Assembly: GCA_913009915.1 (NCBI GenBank) | Contig: CAJVYZ010000214.1 | Location: 1-5,563, forward strand | DNA: 5,563 nucleotides | Direction of reading: 5' to 3' | DNA from: an uncultured Gemmatimonadota bacterium | GTDB taxonomy: Bacteria; Gemmatimonadota; Gemmatimonadetes; Gemmatimonadales; GWC2-71-9 | In this document: in pieces, positions 1-5,563 of the stretch | How positions within the stretch are numbered: the first letter of the stretch is position 1 | How the letters are laid out: each line of letters opens with the position of its first letter | Notes under the pieces: generated by a model | Database searches by the model: none | Told to the model about the DNA's origin: nothing | What the model saw: only the letters and a program-made list of their open reading frames with translations | Translations under genes and position numbers: made by a program

Positions 1-1044
1 GGCACGATGTTCGACGGCGGGATCGGCTACGTCTCCCTCAACCCGGTCAGCGAAGCCTCGGCCCCGGAACTGCGCGATGAGATCCAGTCGTTGCGGGATC
101 GTGGGATGCACTCTCTCGTCCTCGATCTACGCCGCAACCCTGGTGGATTGCTCGATCAGGGCGTGGCCGTCAGCGATCTGTTCCTCGACGAGGGCGAAGA
201 AGTTGTTTCAACCCGCGGCCGGGCCCGTGGTTCCACCAGGCGGTTCACCACCAAACACCCTCAAGCGTGGCCCGAAATGCCGATCGTCGTGCTGGTCGAC
301 CGCTACAGCGCCAGTGCCGCGGAAATCATCGCCGGCGCCCTGCAGGACCACGACCGCGCTGTCATCGTCGGCGAAACCACGTTCGGAAAGGGGCTGGTGC
401 AGACGCTGTATCGGCTCGGCAGCACCACGGCCCTCAAGCTGACCACGGCCAGGTGGTACACTCCGAGCGGTCGGACCATCCAGCGGACGCAGGCGGGGAT
501 CGGTGCCGATGGCGACATCGCCGCCGCCGAGGACCCCGCGACCGATTCGACCCTCCCGTTGTTCCATACGGCGGCTGGCCGCGAGGTGCGCGGCGGCGGT
601 GGCATCATCCCCGACGTGGCCGTGGCCTCCGATACCTTGACGACTGCCGAGCAGCAGTTTGTCGGGACGATGGGTGAGGATTGGCCGAAGTATCGCGACG
701 CCCTCACCTCCTATGCCCTGGAGCTGAAGGACGATGGCACCTTCACCGATGCAGACTTCGTCGTGTCGTCCGCCATGCGCGCCACGCTGTACCAAAAGCT
801 GGTGGAGCGCGGTGGCACGGTGTCTCAGGCCGACTTCGAAGCCGCGGCAGCATTGGTCGGTGACCAGTTAGGATACGAGATCGCCCGCTACGTGTTCGGG
901 CGGGATGTTGAGTTCCAGCGCCGGAATAGTGACGATTCCCAGATTCTGGCGGCTCTCGCGCTCCTCGAGCAGGCCAGGACGCCTGACGCGCTCTTGACTC
1001 TCGCCGGCAAACAGGCTGATTCAGGGTCGACGGGCGAAAACTGA
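1..1044 (+). CDS. S41 family C-terminal processing peptidase (Ctp/Prc type), 5' truncated by window edge
   Basis: This is the catalytic and C-terminal part of a periplasmic serine protease of the S41 (CtpA/Prc) family, which cleaves proteins near their C-termini. The frame is open from base 1, so the Met at 7 is probably internal; the signal sequence, N-terminal helices and any PDZ domain lie upstream. Numbering from that Met, the family motif DLRRNPGG is at 40-47. The predicted Ser nucleophile is S103 in SASAAE (codon 313-315), with the general-base Lys K128 in FGKG (codon 388-390) and Q132 after it. The 25-residue Ser-Lys spacing is the usual one for the family, so the enzyme looks active. 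After TPSGRTIQR comes an insertion of about 35 residues ending in GGGGIIPDV (196-204), then a C-terminal extension of about 130 residues containing LGYEIARYVFG (288-298). A paralogue lies at 2086-3672. The family is certain; the substrate is unknown. Confidence 0.93.
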   Translation, partial: GTMFDGGIGYVSLNPVSEASAPELRDEIQSLRDRGMHSLVLDLRRNPGGLLDQGVAVSDLFLDEGEEVVSTRGRARGSTRRFTTKHPQAWPEMPIVVLVDRYSASAAEIIAGALQDHDRAVIVGETTFGKGLVQTLYRLGSTTALKLTTARWYTPSGRTIQRTQAGIGADGDIAAAEDPATDSTLPLFHTAAGREVRGGGGIIPDVAVASDTLTTAEQQFVGTMGEDWPKYRDALTSYALELKDDGTFTDADFVVSSAMRATLYQKLVERGGTVSQADFEAAAALVGDQLGYEIARYVFGRDVEFQRRNSDDSQILAALALLEQARTPDALLTLAGKQADSGSTGEN

Positions 1045-1072
1045 CCACCGCGGGTTCTTTTCAGGCCCTGAC

Positions 1073-1112
1073 CGCCCGGCGCCACTCGTATCGCACGGGC
1101 GGCCGCCGGGCG
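1073..1112. repeat. GC-rich inverted repeat between the first S41 gene and the DUF2520 gene
   Basis: CGCCCGGCG (1073-1081) is the exact reverse complement of CGCCGGGCG (1104-1112), giving a 9-bp stem with a 22-base loop. The overlapping left arm CCGCCCG (1072-1078) can instead pair with CGGGCGG (1096-1102), so two mutually exclusive hairpins are possible. The element fills the 83-base gap between the two genes and ends 15 bases before the ATG at 1128. No T-run follows, so it is not a classical intrinsic terminator. It could be a weak terminator, an mRNA-stabilising hairpin, or chance in GC-rich DNA. Confidence 0.35.
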
Positions 1113-1127
1113 TCGTGCTGACAGGCC

Positions 1128-1991
1128 ATGGCTGCTGATCGCATCACCATCATCGGGTCGGGCAGGATGGGGCAGGGATTGGGACGAGCCCTGGCTGGAG
1201 CCGGCTATGGCGTTACTCTCGTCGGGCGGCGCCAGCGCACAGTTCCCTCCCAGTTGTTGCTGCACGTCGGAGATTGGCCGCCGGTAACCCGATCCTGCGA
1301 CGTCCTCCTCCTGGCCACCCCCGACGATGTCGTCGAGGCGGTCGCCCGGCGCCTGACCGACGAGAACGGCGTCGGCTCAGACCAGGTCGTCCTGCATCTC
1401 TCCGGGTTGCTCGACCACAGAGCGCTCGACTCCTTGCGGCCGTCGGGGGCTGCCCTGGGATCCTTCCACCCACTCAAGAGCGTGGCTGAACCCGGCGGGG
1501 CCAAGGCCACGGACTTCGCCATGGCGGCGGTGGGCATCGAGGGCGATGACCGGGCGGTGGCCGCCGCGGAGACGATGGCCCGCCGGCTGGAAATGATCCC
1601 CATCAGGTTGCCGCCTGGGAGCAAACCGGCGTACCATGCCGCGGCCGTGCTGGTGTCGAACTACACGGTGGCTCTGGTGCACATGGCGGAACGGATCGTG
1701 CACGAAGCGGGGCTGAGGGACGAGCGCGGCATGTTCCAGCGCCTGCTCGAAGGTACCGTGGCCAATATGGCGTCGATGGCGCCCCACGAGGCCTTGACGG
1801 GCCCCATACGGAGGGGCGACGCCCACACGGTCGAGGCCCACCTGGCATCCCTCTCTCCCGGGGACCAGGCCGTCTACCGGGCTCTGGGCCTCGAGGCCCT
1901 CCGCATGGCCGAGGCGGACGGACTTTCTCCGGACGTGGCGGAGCGGCTACAGGCTGCGCTCACGACCGGCGACGGGTCGTCTCGATCCTGA
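1128..1991 (+). CDS. Rossmann-fold/DUF2520 domain protein, probable NADP(H)-dependent oxidoreductase
   Basis: This 287-residue cytoplasmic protein belongs to the Rossmann-like plus DUF2520 family (COG5495 type), related to F420/NADP-dependent oxidoreductases and pyrroline-5-carboxylate reductase. The N-terminal domain opens with ITIIGSGRMGQGLG, a textbook GxGxxGxxxG dinucleotide loop (G10, G12, G15, G19). The second strand ends in GRR (33-35); basic residues there usually favour NADP(H) over NAD(H). Family signatures follow: HLSGLLD (90-96), GSFHPLKS (111-118), and the start of the helical DUF2520 domain at KPAYHAAAVLVSNY (166-179), then ALTGPIRRGD (222-231). Length is normal for the family. 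The ribosome binding site is weak (AGG only two bases before the ATG), but no better in-frame start is visible. It sits 83 bases after one S41 gene and 94 before the other, all on one strand. No substrate can be read from the sequence. A ketopantoate reductase role is sometimes suspected because relatives lie next to panC in actinobacteria, but no pan gene is visible here. Confidence 0.88.
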   Translation: MAADRITIIGSGRMGQGLGRALAGAGYGVTLVGRRQRTVPSQLLLHVGDWPPVTRSCDVLLLATPDDVVEAVARRLTDENGVGSDQVVLHLSGLLDHRALDSLRPSGAALGSFHPLKSVAEPGGAKATDFAMAAVGIEGDDRAVAAAETMARRLEMIPIRLPPGSKPAYHAAAVLVSNYTVALVHMAERIVHEAGLRDERGMFQRLLEGTVANMASMAPHEALTGPIRRGDAHTVEAHLASLSPGDQAVYRALGLEALRMAEADGLSPDVAERLQAALTTGDGSSRS

Positions 1992-2020
1992 CGCCTGCTC
2001 CGGCGAAACTTTACGGCCCT

Positions 2021-2046
2021 GAGTCCCATAAGGACTTGAGGGACTT
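2021..2046. repeat. Short direct and inverted repeats in the gap before the second S41 gene
   Basis: GGACTT occurs twice (2032-2037 and 2041-2046). The upstream AGTCC (2022-2026) can pair with either copy: AGTCC/GGACT with a 5-base loop, or AGTCCC (2022-2027) with GGGACT (2040-2045). The repeats lie in the 94-base gap between the DUF2520 stop and the protease start. Just downstream the DNA becomes locally A/T-richer, with TTGAGG at 2036 and TACGAT at 2052, but these are only 10 bases apart and do not make a convincing promoter. The repeats could be an operator or a 5'-leader hairpin; function is unproven. Confidence 0.25.
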
Positions 2047-2085
2047 ACACATACGATACGGATCCATAACCGATTCGGGTTGCTG

Positions 2086-3672
2086 ATGAAACAGAGATGG
2101 ACCATTACGGTGGCGGTGGCGCTGGGCGCCTTCGTCACCGGCGGGTGGTTTTCGATGGCGATGAGCAGCGCTGAAGCCGACCGGTTTCAGCAGGCGAGGT
2201 TGTTTGAACGTGTCCTCAACCTGGTGCGCGACTACTACGTCGACTCGCTGCCCGAGCCGGAGCTGTATCGTGACGCGGCCTACGGACTGGTTGCCAGCCT
2301 GAACGATCCTTACAGCACCCTCCTGCTGGAGGAGGACCTCGAACGAGCTGAAGAGCGGACCACGGGGGATTATGGCGGCATCGGCGCCAGGATCGACGTG
2401 CGGAACGGCTGGGTAACGGTGGTATCCACCATTCCGGATACGCCAGCCGAGCGAGCCGGGATCCGTACCGGCGACCGGATAGTGTCGGTCGAGGGTGAAT
2501 CGACACGGGGTTGGTCGGTCGGTCGCGCGGTCAGCACCTTGCGGGGCGAGGTTGGGACGCGGGTTGCTGTCGGCATATCCCGGGTAGGACAAGAGGAGCC
2601 GTTCGATGTTTCCCTGCGCCGGTCGCGAGTGCACCAGCGGGCGGTGGCGGGCGGGGTCACGTTGGCGGATGGCGTGGGATATGTGTCGGTCGCTGCCGTC
2701 CGGGCGCGCTCGGCCAGTGAACTCGGCACCGAGGTAGGTCAACTGTATGCCAAAGGTATGCGCCGGTTGATACTCGACCTGCGCGGCAATCCGGGCGGTA
2801 TCCGTGACGAAGCGGTCCTGGCCGCCGAGTTGTTTCTCGATCCCAGCGATCCCATCCTCATCACCCGGGGCCGTACCGAGGCCGACAACCTCCGGTTCGT
2901 AGACTCCTTGCCTCAGCTGTGGCCCGACCTGTCCATCATCGTGCTGGTCGATGGCGGCTCGATCAGTGCCGCCGAGATTCTGGCCGGCGCCCTGCAGGAC
3001 CACGATCGGGCCCTGATCGTGGGCCAGACGACGTTCGGCAAGGGATTGGTCCAGACCCAGTTCCACTTTGGCGAGGGAGCTGCCCTTCGCATCACCACCG
3101 CCCGGTGGTTCACCCCCAGCGGCCGGTCGATTCAACGTGCCTCGGTCGACATCCCGCACGATGAAACTGCTGCTGATACCGCCGCCGCACCTGTGTACTT
3201 CAGCAGTGCGGGCCGGAAGCTCTCCGGTGGTGGGGGAATCGTCCCGGACGTGGCGGTGGTCCGCGATAGCCTGAGCGATGGCGAGCGTCGCCTGGTGGCC
3301 ATGCTCGAGCCACACTTCTCACGGTATCGCGACGTCCTTGCCGCAATGGCCTTCGACGCCAAACGAGGAGACAGGATTACCGCCGAGTCCTTCGTGGTGT
3401 CCCTGGCGCAGTTGGATGAAGTGCACGATCGATTGGCCACGCGCGGGATCCCGGTGCCAGATTCGATTTGGACGGGCGGCAGGGCACTGGTAGCATCCCA
3501 CCTCGGCTACGAAATCGCCCGCTACCTGTTCGGTGACGCTGCCGAACTCAAACGGCGTCTGGCGGATGATGGTCAGGTTCGGCGTGCGGTGGAGTTGTTG
3601 CAGCTGAGCGAATCGCGGGAAGATCTTTTCGAAGTGGCGGGAACGCCCCTGCCATTGGGGCAGCAGGGGTAA
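2086..3672 (+). CDS. PDZ-containing S41 family C-terminal processing peptidase
   Basis: This is a complete carboxy-terminal processing protease (528 residues from the ATG at 2086), expected to act in the periplasm on protein C-termini. An in-frame TTG at 2080 would add two residues; I prefer ATG 2086, which has GGG about 6 bases upstream. Residues 5-24 form a hydrophobic signal peptide or membrane anchor after MKQR. Next come the Ctp N-terminal helices ending LNDPYST (72-78), a PDZ domain (about 96-175, with GGIGARI and AERAGIRTGDRI), and the S41 core. The core shows DLRGNPGG (231-238), predicted nucleophile S294 in SISAAE (codon 2965-2967), base K319 in FGKG (codon 3040-3042) and Q323. The Ser-Lys spacing is 25, so it should be active. 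SIQR is followed by an insertion ending GGGGIVPDV, then an extension with LGYEIARYLFG (473-483). It matches the truncated protease at 1-1044 at 45 of 60 residues around the active site. It ends 12 bases from the convergent lolA-like gene. Confidence 0.94.
   Translation: MKQRWTITVAVALGAFVTGGWFSMAMSSAEADRFQQARLFERVLNLVRDYYVDSLPEPELYRDAAYGLVASLNDPYSTLLLEEDLERAEERTTGDYGGIGARIDVRNGWVTVVSTIPDTPAERAGIRTGDRIVSVEGESTRGWSVGRAVSTLRGEVGTRVAVGISRVGQEEPFDVSLRRSRVHQRAVAGGVTLADGVGYVSVAAVRARSASELGTEVGQLYAKGMRRLILDLRGNPGGIRDEAVLAAELFLDPSDPILITRGRTEADNLRFVDSLPQLWPDLSIIVLVDGGSISAAEILAGALQDHDRALIVGQTTFGKGLVQTQFHFGEGAALRITTARWFTPSGRSIQRASVDIPHDETAADTAAAPVYFSSAGRKLSGGGGIVPDVAVVRDSLSDGERRLVAMLEPHFSRYRDVLAAMAFDAKRGDRITAESFVVSLAQLDEVHDRLATRGIPVPDSIWTGGRALVASHLGYEIARYLFGDAAELKRRLADDGQVRRAVELLQLSESREDLFEVAGTPLPLGQQG
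3646..3669. terminator. Weak hairpin at the convergent 3' ends, possible bidirectional terminator
   Basis: CCCCTGC (3646-3652) is the exact reverse complement of GCAGGGG (3663-3669), forming a 7-bp GC-rich stem with a 10-base loop. It covers the last codons of the S41 gene and lies just past the lolA-like stop when read on the minus strand. An alternative stem uses CTGCC (3649-3653) with GGCAG (3659-3663). Neither strand has a clear T-run afterwards (only CTCTGTTT on the plus strand), so intrinsic termination is uncertain. Its place between two genes meeting tail to tail is the main reason to list it. Confidence 0.25.
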
Positions 3673-3684
3673 GCTCTGTTTCGG

Positions 3685-4332
3685 TTACTGATCGACGACG
3701 GTCACGCCGCTGGGCACGTCAAAGGTGAACGTGTCCGGCGGAAACTCCTGATTGAGCTTGAAGCCCCAGAGAGTAAACACTCTAATCGTCCCGGGCCGCT
3801 CGAGCAGCATGACCCGTCTCGGTAAGCCAGTCTCGGCGTCCAGCCACACTGCCGCGCGCACGAACGGAAGGCTCGGGTCCTTGGGGTCGAGATCGATCAC
3901 GTCCACCGCATGGTTCATGATCACGCTCCGCTCCCGGTAGGTGGCCCGGTAGCGTTCGGCCGGCTTGTCCAGAATCCAGCTGAGTACGTTGAGTCCATAA
4001 GTCGGCGCACTGGGGAGCGGCATCCGCGTGACCTGGTTGGGCGTGGCGCTCGGCGTGTACACCCAGATGTAGGTCCCGTCCATTACGATGGCCTCGGTAG
4101 GCGGGTCCTCGAATCGCAAGGCCATCCGGGACTGCCCCTGCTGGTACAACTGGCCGTGACTCTCCAGCCGCCCGATCATCTCATTGTCTACCATTTGGTC
4201 GAACGTCGCTTCGAGCGAGTGAAGATCCTGGTAGATTCGCGACGACCGCTCGAGGATCGGCATGGGATCCTGCGCCGCCGCCGGGGGCGGGAAGGTTCCC
4301 AGCACCATCGCCACCAGCAGGGCCTGCCTCAC
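3685..4332 (-). CDS. lolA: LolA-family outer-membrane lipoprotein carrier protein
   Basis: This is a periplasmic LolA-like protein of 215 residues. LolA takes lipoproteins from the inner-membrane LolCDE complex and shuttles them to the outer membrane. From the GTG at 4332 the protein starts MRQALLVAMVLG, a typical signal peptide, with a likely cleavage site after AAA (18-20). LolA features follow in order: SLEATFDQ (39-46), the GQLYQQGQSRMALRFEDP stretch (60-77), AIVMDGTYIWVYTP (81-94), a conserved WLDAETGLPRRV region (163-174), and the C-terminal TFTFDVPSGVTVVDQ (201-215). Its start overlaps the stop of the upstream DAHP synthase gene as GTGA (4332-4329), which favours this start and suggests translational coupling; GGGG lies 7 bases before it. 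An in-frame GTG at 4350 would add six residues with no better ribosome site. No LolB or LolCDE gene is visible. A more general LolA-fold protein of other function is possible. Confidence 0.87.
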   Translation of the reverse strand: MRQALLVAMVLGTFPPPAAAQDPMPILERSSRIYQDLHSLEATFDQMVDNEMIGRLESHGQLYQQGQSRMALRFEDPPTEAIVMDGTYIWVYTPSATPNQVTRMPLPSAPTYGLNVLSWILDKPAERYRATYRERSVIMNHAVDVIDLDPKDPSLPFVRAAVWLDAETGLPRRVMLLERPGTIRVFTLWGFKLNQEFPPDTFTFDVPSGVTVVDQ

Positions 4333-5369
4333 GAAGGAACCCCGGCACACTTGGCCATGCCCCGGCCGATGGTAGCGGCGATGGCGCGGGCCTCGTCCAT
4401 CAACGTGGCGAACTGTTTGGGGAACAGGCTCTGGGCCCCGTCCGACAGCGCGTGGTCCGGGCTCGGGTGCACCTCGATGAGGAGTCCGTCGGCCCCCGCG
4501 GCCACGGCCGCACGGGCCATCGGTGTGACCATGTCTCGTCGCCCGGTGCCGTGGCTGGGATCGGCCACGATCGGCAAGTGGGACAAACCGTGGACCAGGG
4601 GGATGGCGCTCAAGTCGAACAGGTTGCGGGTGGCAGTATCGAACCCGCGCACGCCCCGCTCACACAGAATGACGTTGGGATTACCCTCGGCCAGGATGTA
4701 TTCGGCCGACAGTAGCCACTCCTGGATCGTGGCCGAGAGTCCCCGTTTCACCAGGACCGGCCGACGACACTGTCCCGCCCGGCGCAGCAGGGCGTAGTTC
4801 TGCATGTTGCGGGCGCCTATCTGTACGATGTCGGCCACTTCGGCTACCTGGTCCAACGTGGCCGGGTCGATGGCTTCGGTGATGATCAGTAGCCCGGTTT
4901 CGGCTCTGACTTTGGCCAGGAGCTTGAGGCCCGGTTCGCCAAGGCCCTGAAACGAGTATGGCGAACTCCTTGGCTTGAAGGCGCCGGCCCGGAGCACGGC
5001 GGCACCTGCGCTTCTGACCGCATGGGCGGCCGAGAGGATCTGCTGTTCGTTCTCGACCGAGCAAGGCCCAGCCATCACCACCACCTCTTTGCCACCGATG
5101 CGAATCCCCTCGCCCAGGTCGATCACGGTGGACGCCCGTTTCCACTCGCGCGACACCTGCTTGTAGGGTTTGGTGATGTGGATGATCTCCAGCACCCCCG
5201 GGAGCGCCGAGAACCGGGTACCGTCTACCCGCCCGTCGTTGCCGACCAAGCCGATGGTGGTCCGTTCCTTCCCCGGCATGGGGCGGGCCTGGTAGCCCAT
5301 GTCCTCGATGATGGTGACGACCCGGTGGATATCGTCCTGGGTCGCACCGTGCCGCATCACTACGAGCAT
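4329..5369 (-). CDS. aroF: 3-deoxy-7-phosphoheptulonate (DAHP) synthase, type I-beta, with ferredoxin-like regulatory domain
   Basis: This enzyme condenses phosphoenolpyruvate with erythrose 4-phosphate to give DAHP, the first step of the shikimate route to aromatic amino acids. The 346-residue protein follows the Thermotoga maritima type closely over its whole length. Residues 1 to about 65 form the ferredoxin-like domain that mediates feedback control, followed by KPYKQVSREW and the TIM barrel. Catalytic features are intact: AGPCSVE with metal ligand C103, the PEP-binding segment LRAGAFKPRSSPYSFQG (126-142), QIGARNMQN (183-191), LVKRG (206-210), DPSHGTGRRD (270-279) with H273, EVHPSPDHALSDG with E299 and D310. 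I chose the ATG at 5369 because the protein then begins MLVVMRHGAT, where the family begins; AGGA lies 11 bases upstream. The frame stays open to 5546, but that extra stretch is low-complexity and unlike the family. There is no fused chorismate mutase. The stop overlaps the lolA start. The symbol aroF is generic; relatives are also called aroG or aroA. Confidence 0.95.
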   Translation of the reverse strand: MLVVMRHGATQDDIHRVVTIIEDMGYQARPMPGKERTTIGLVGNDGRVDGTRFSALPGVLEIIHITKPYKQVSREWKRASTVIDLGEGIRIGGKEVVVMAGPCSVENEQQILSAAHAVRSAGAAVLRAGAFKPRSSPYSFQGLGEPGLKLLAKVRAETGLLIITEAIDPATLDQVAEVADIVQIGARNMQNYALLRRAGQCRRPVLVKRGLSATIQEWLLSAEYILAEGNPNVILCERGVRGFDTATRNLFDLSAIPLVHGLSHLPIVADPSHGTGRRDMVTPMARAAVAAGADGLLIEVHPSPDHALSDGAQSLFPKQFATLMDEARAIAATIGRGMAKCAGVPS

Positions 5370-5476
5370 GGCAAGTGTCGTCCTGGGTATGGCTGAATCA
5401 ATAAATGTAACAGGGGCACGGAGATGGTGTGACGGACCCCGGCGCCGGGCCCCGCGTCGAGCGCCCCACGTGGCCA

Positions 5477-5503
5477 TTGACACCTTGCCCTGTTTGCTAC
5501 AAT
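5477..5503 (+). promoter_or_regulatory. Sigma70-like promoter with extended -10, reading rightward out of the window
   Basis: A perfect -35 hexamer TTGACA (5477-5482) is followed after 15 bases by TACAAT (5498-5503), five of six matches to the -10 consensus. TG at 5495-5496 makes an extended -10 (TGCTACAAT). The 15-base spacer is short, but an extended -10 relaxes spacing. Transcription would start near 5510 and run rightward, divergent from aroF. Downstream, an ATG at 5526 opens a frame (MPLVKEHPLPAP) that stays open to the window end, and AAGGAG lies at 5538-5543. Which start codon is used cannot be decided from the 38 bases available. Confidence 0.45.
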
Positions 5504-5563
5504 CTCCCGCCCTATCACTCGCCTGATGCCCCTGGTGAAGGAGCACCCGCTGCCCGCTCCCTT

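Noticed and set aside
7..9. ATG at 7 as the true start of the first S41 protease.
   Set aside because: The frame is open to base 1, and a protein starting here would lack a signal sequence and all of the N-terminal half seen in its paralogue. It is far more likely an internal Met.
2011..3315. A 434-codon open frame on the minus strand, antisense to the second S41 protease, with a similar antisense frame at 208-795.
   Set aside because: The two antisense frames resemble each other (both contain a VVLQGAG-like stretch) only because the sense genes are paralogues. The sense strand carries complete catalytic motifs, and long antisense frames are expected in GC-rich coding DNA.
4333..4350. GTG at 4350 as the start of the lolA-like gene.
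   Set aside because: It adds MCRGSF before a normal signal peptide, has no better ribosome site, and would lose the tight GTGA junction. It remains possible.
3910..4797. A 295-codon plus-strand open frame across the lolA-like and aroF genes.
   Set aside because: It spans two well-supported minus-strand genes, has no recognisable motif, and its composition is that of a shadow frame.
5438..5449. Perfect 12-bp palindrome CCCGGCGCCGGG upstream of aroF as an operator.
   Set aside because: It consists only of G and C in GC-rich DNA, has no second copy and no known matching regulator, so it is not listed as a feature.
5370..5546. A 59-residue N-terminal extension of DAHP synthase from an upstream start at 5546.
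   Set aside because: The extension is Arg/Gly-rich low-complexity sequence, unlike the family, and it would overlap the rightward promoter. The start at 5369 matches the known family N-terminus.
1..5563. Search for an undescribed defence, mobile or RNA-based system.
   Set aside because: No repeat array, transposase, integrase, toxin-antitoxin pair, tRNA or reverse transcriptase is visible. All long coding regions belong to recognisable housekeeping or envelope families.

Overview
This window is GC-rich chromosomal sequence from a bacterium with a Gram-negative type envelope. It encodes a LolA-family periplasmic lipoprotein carrier and two S41 (Ctp/Prc-type) processing proteases. Both proteases carry an insertion ending in a GGGGI-PDV motif and a long helical C-terminal extension, an arrangement I associate with the FCB group. 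Gemmatimonadota is my best guess, but there is no rRNA or other taxonomic marker here, so that is inference.

Layout. Positions 1-3672 are read rightward: the 3' part of an S41 peptidase (1-1044, cut by the window edge), a Rossmann/DUF2520 NAD(P)-binding protein (1128-1991), and a complete PDZ-S41 peptidase (2086-3672). The last is a clear paralogue of the first. Positions 3685-5369 are read leftward: a type I-beta DAHP synthase with an N-terminal ferredoxin-like regulatory domain (4329-5369), followed by a LolA-family protein (3685-4332) whose GTG start overlaps the synthase stop in a GTGA junction. The two gene sets converge with only 12 bases between stop codons 3672 and 3685. The last ~190 bases hold no confident gene; they contain the aroF upstream region and a rightward promoter-like sequence that probably serves a gene beyond the window.

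How the genes fit together. The two S41 proteases and LolA all point to the periplasm and envelope (protein processing and lipoprotein transport). DAHP synthase catalyses the first step of the shikimate pathway, and the DUF2520 protein is a probable NADP(H)-dependent reductase of unknown substrate. The physical links are close, but no single pathway unites the five genes.

I found no CRISPR array, mobile element, tRNA, rRNA or defence system. The points most worth following are the paired S41 paralogues with their shared C-terminal extension, the orphan DUF2520 protein between them, and non-conservative changes in the predicted effector site of the DAHP synthase.
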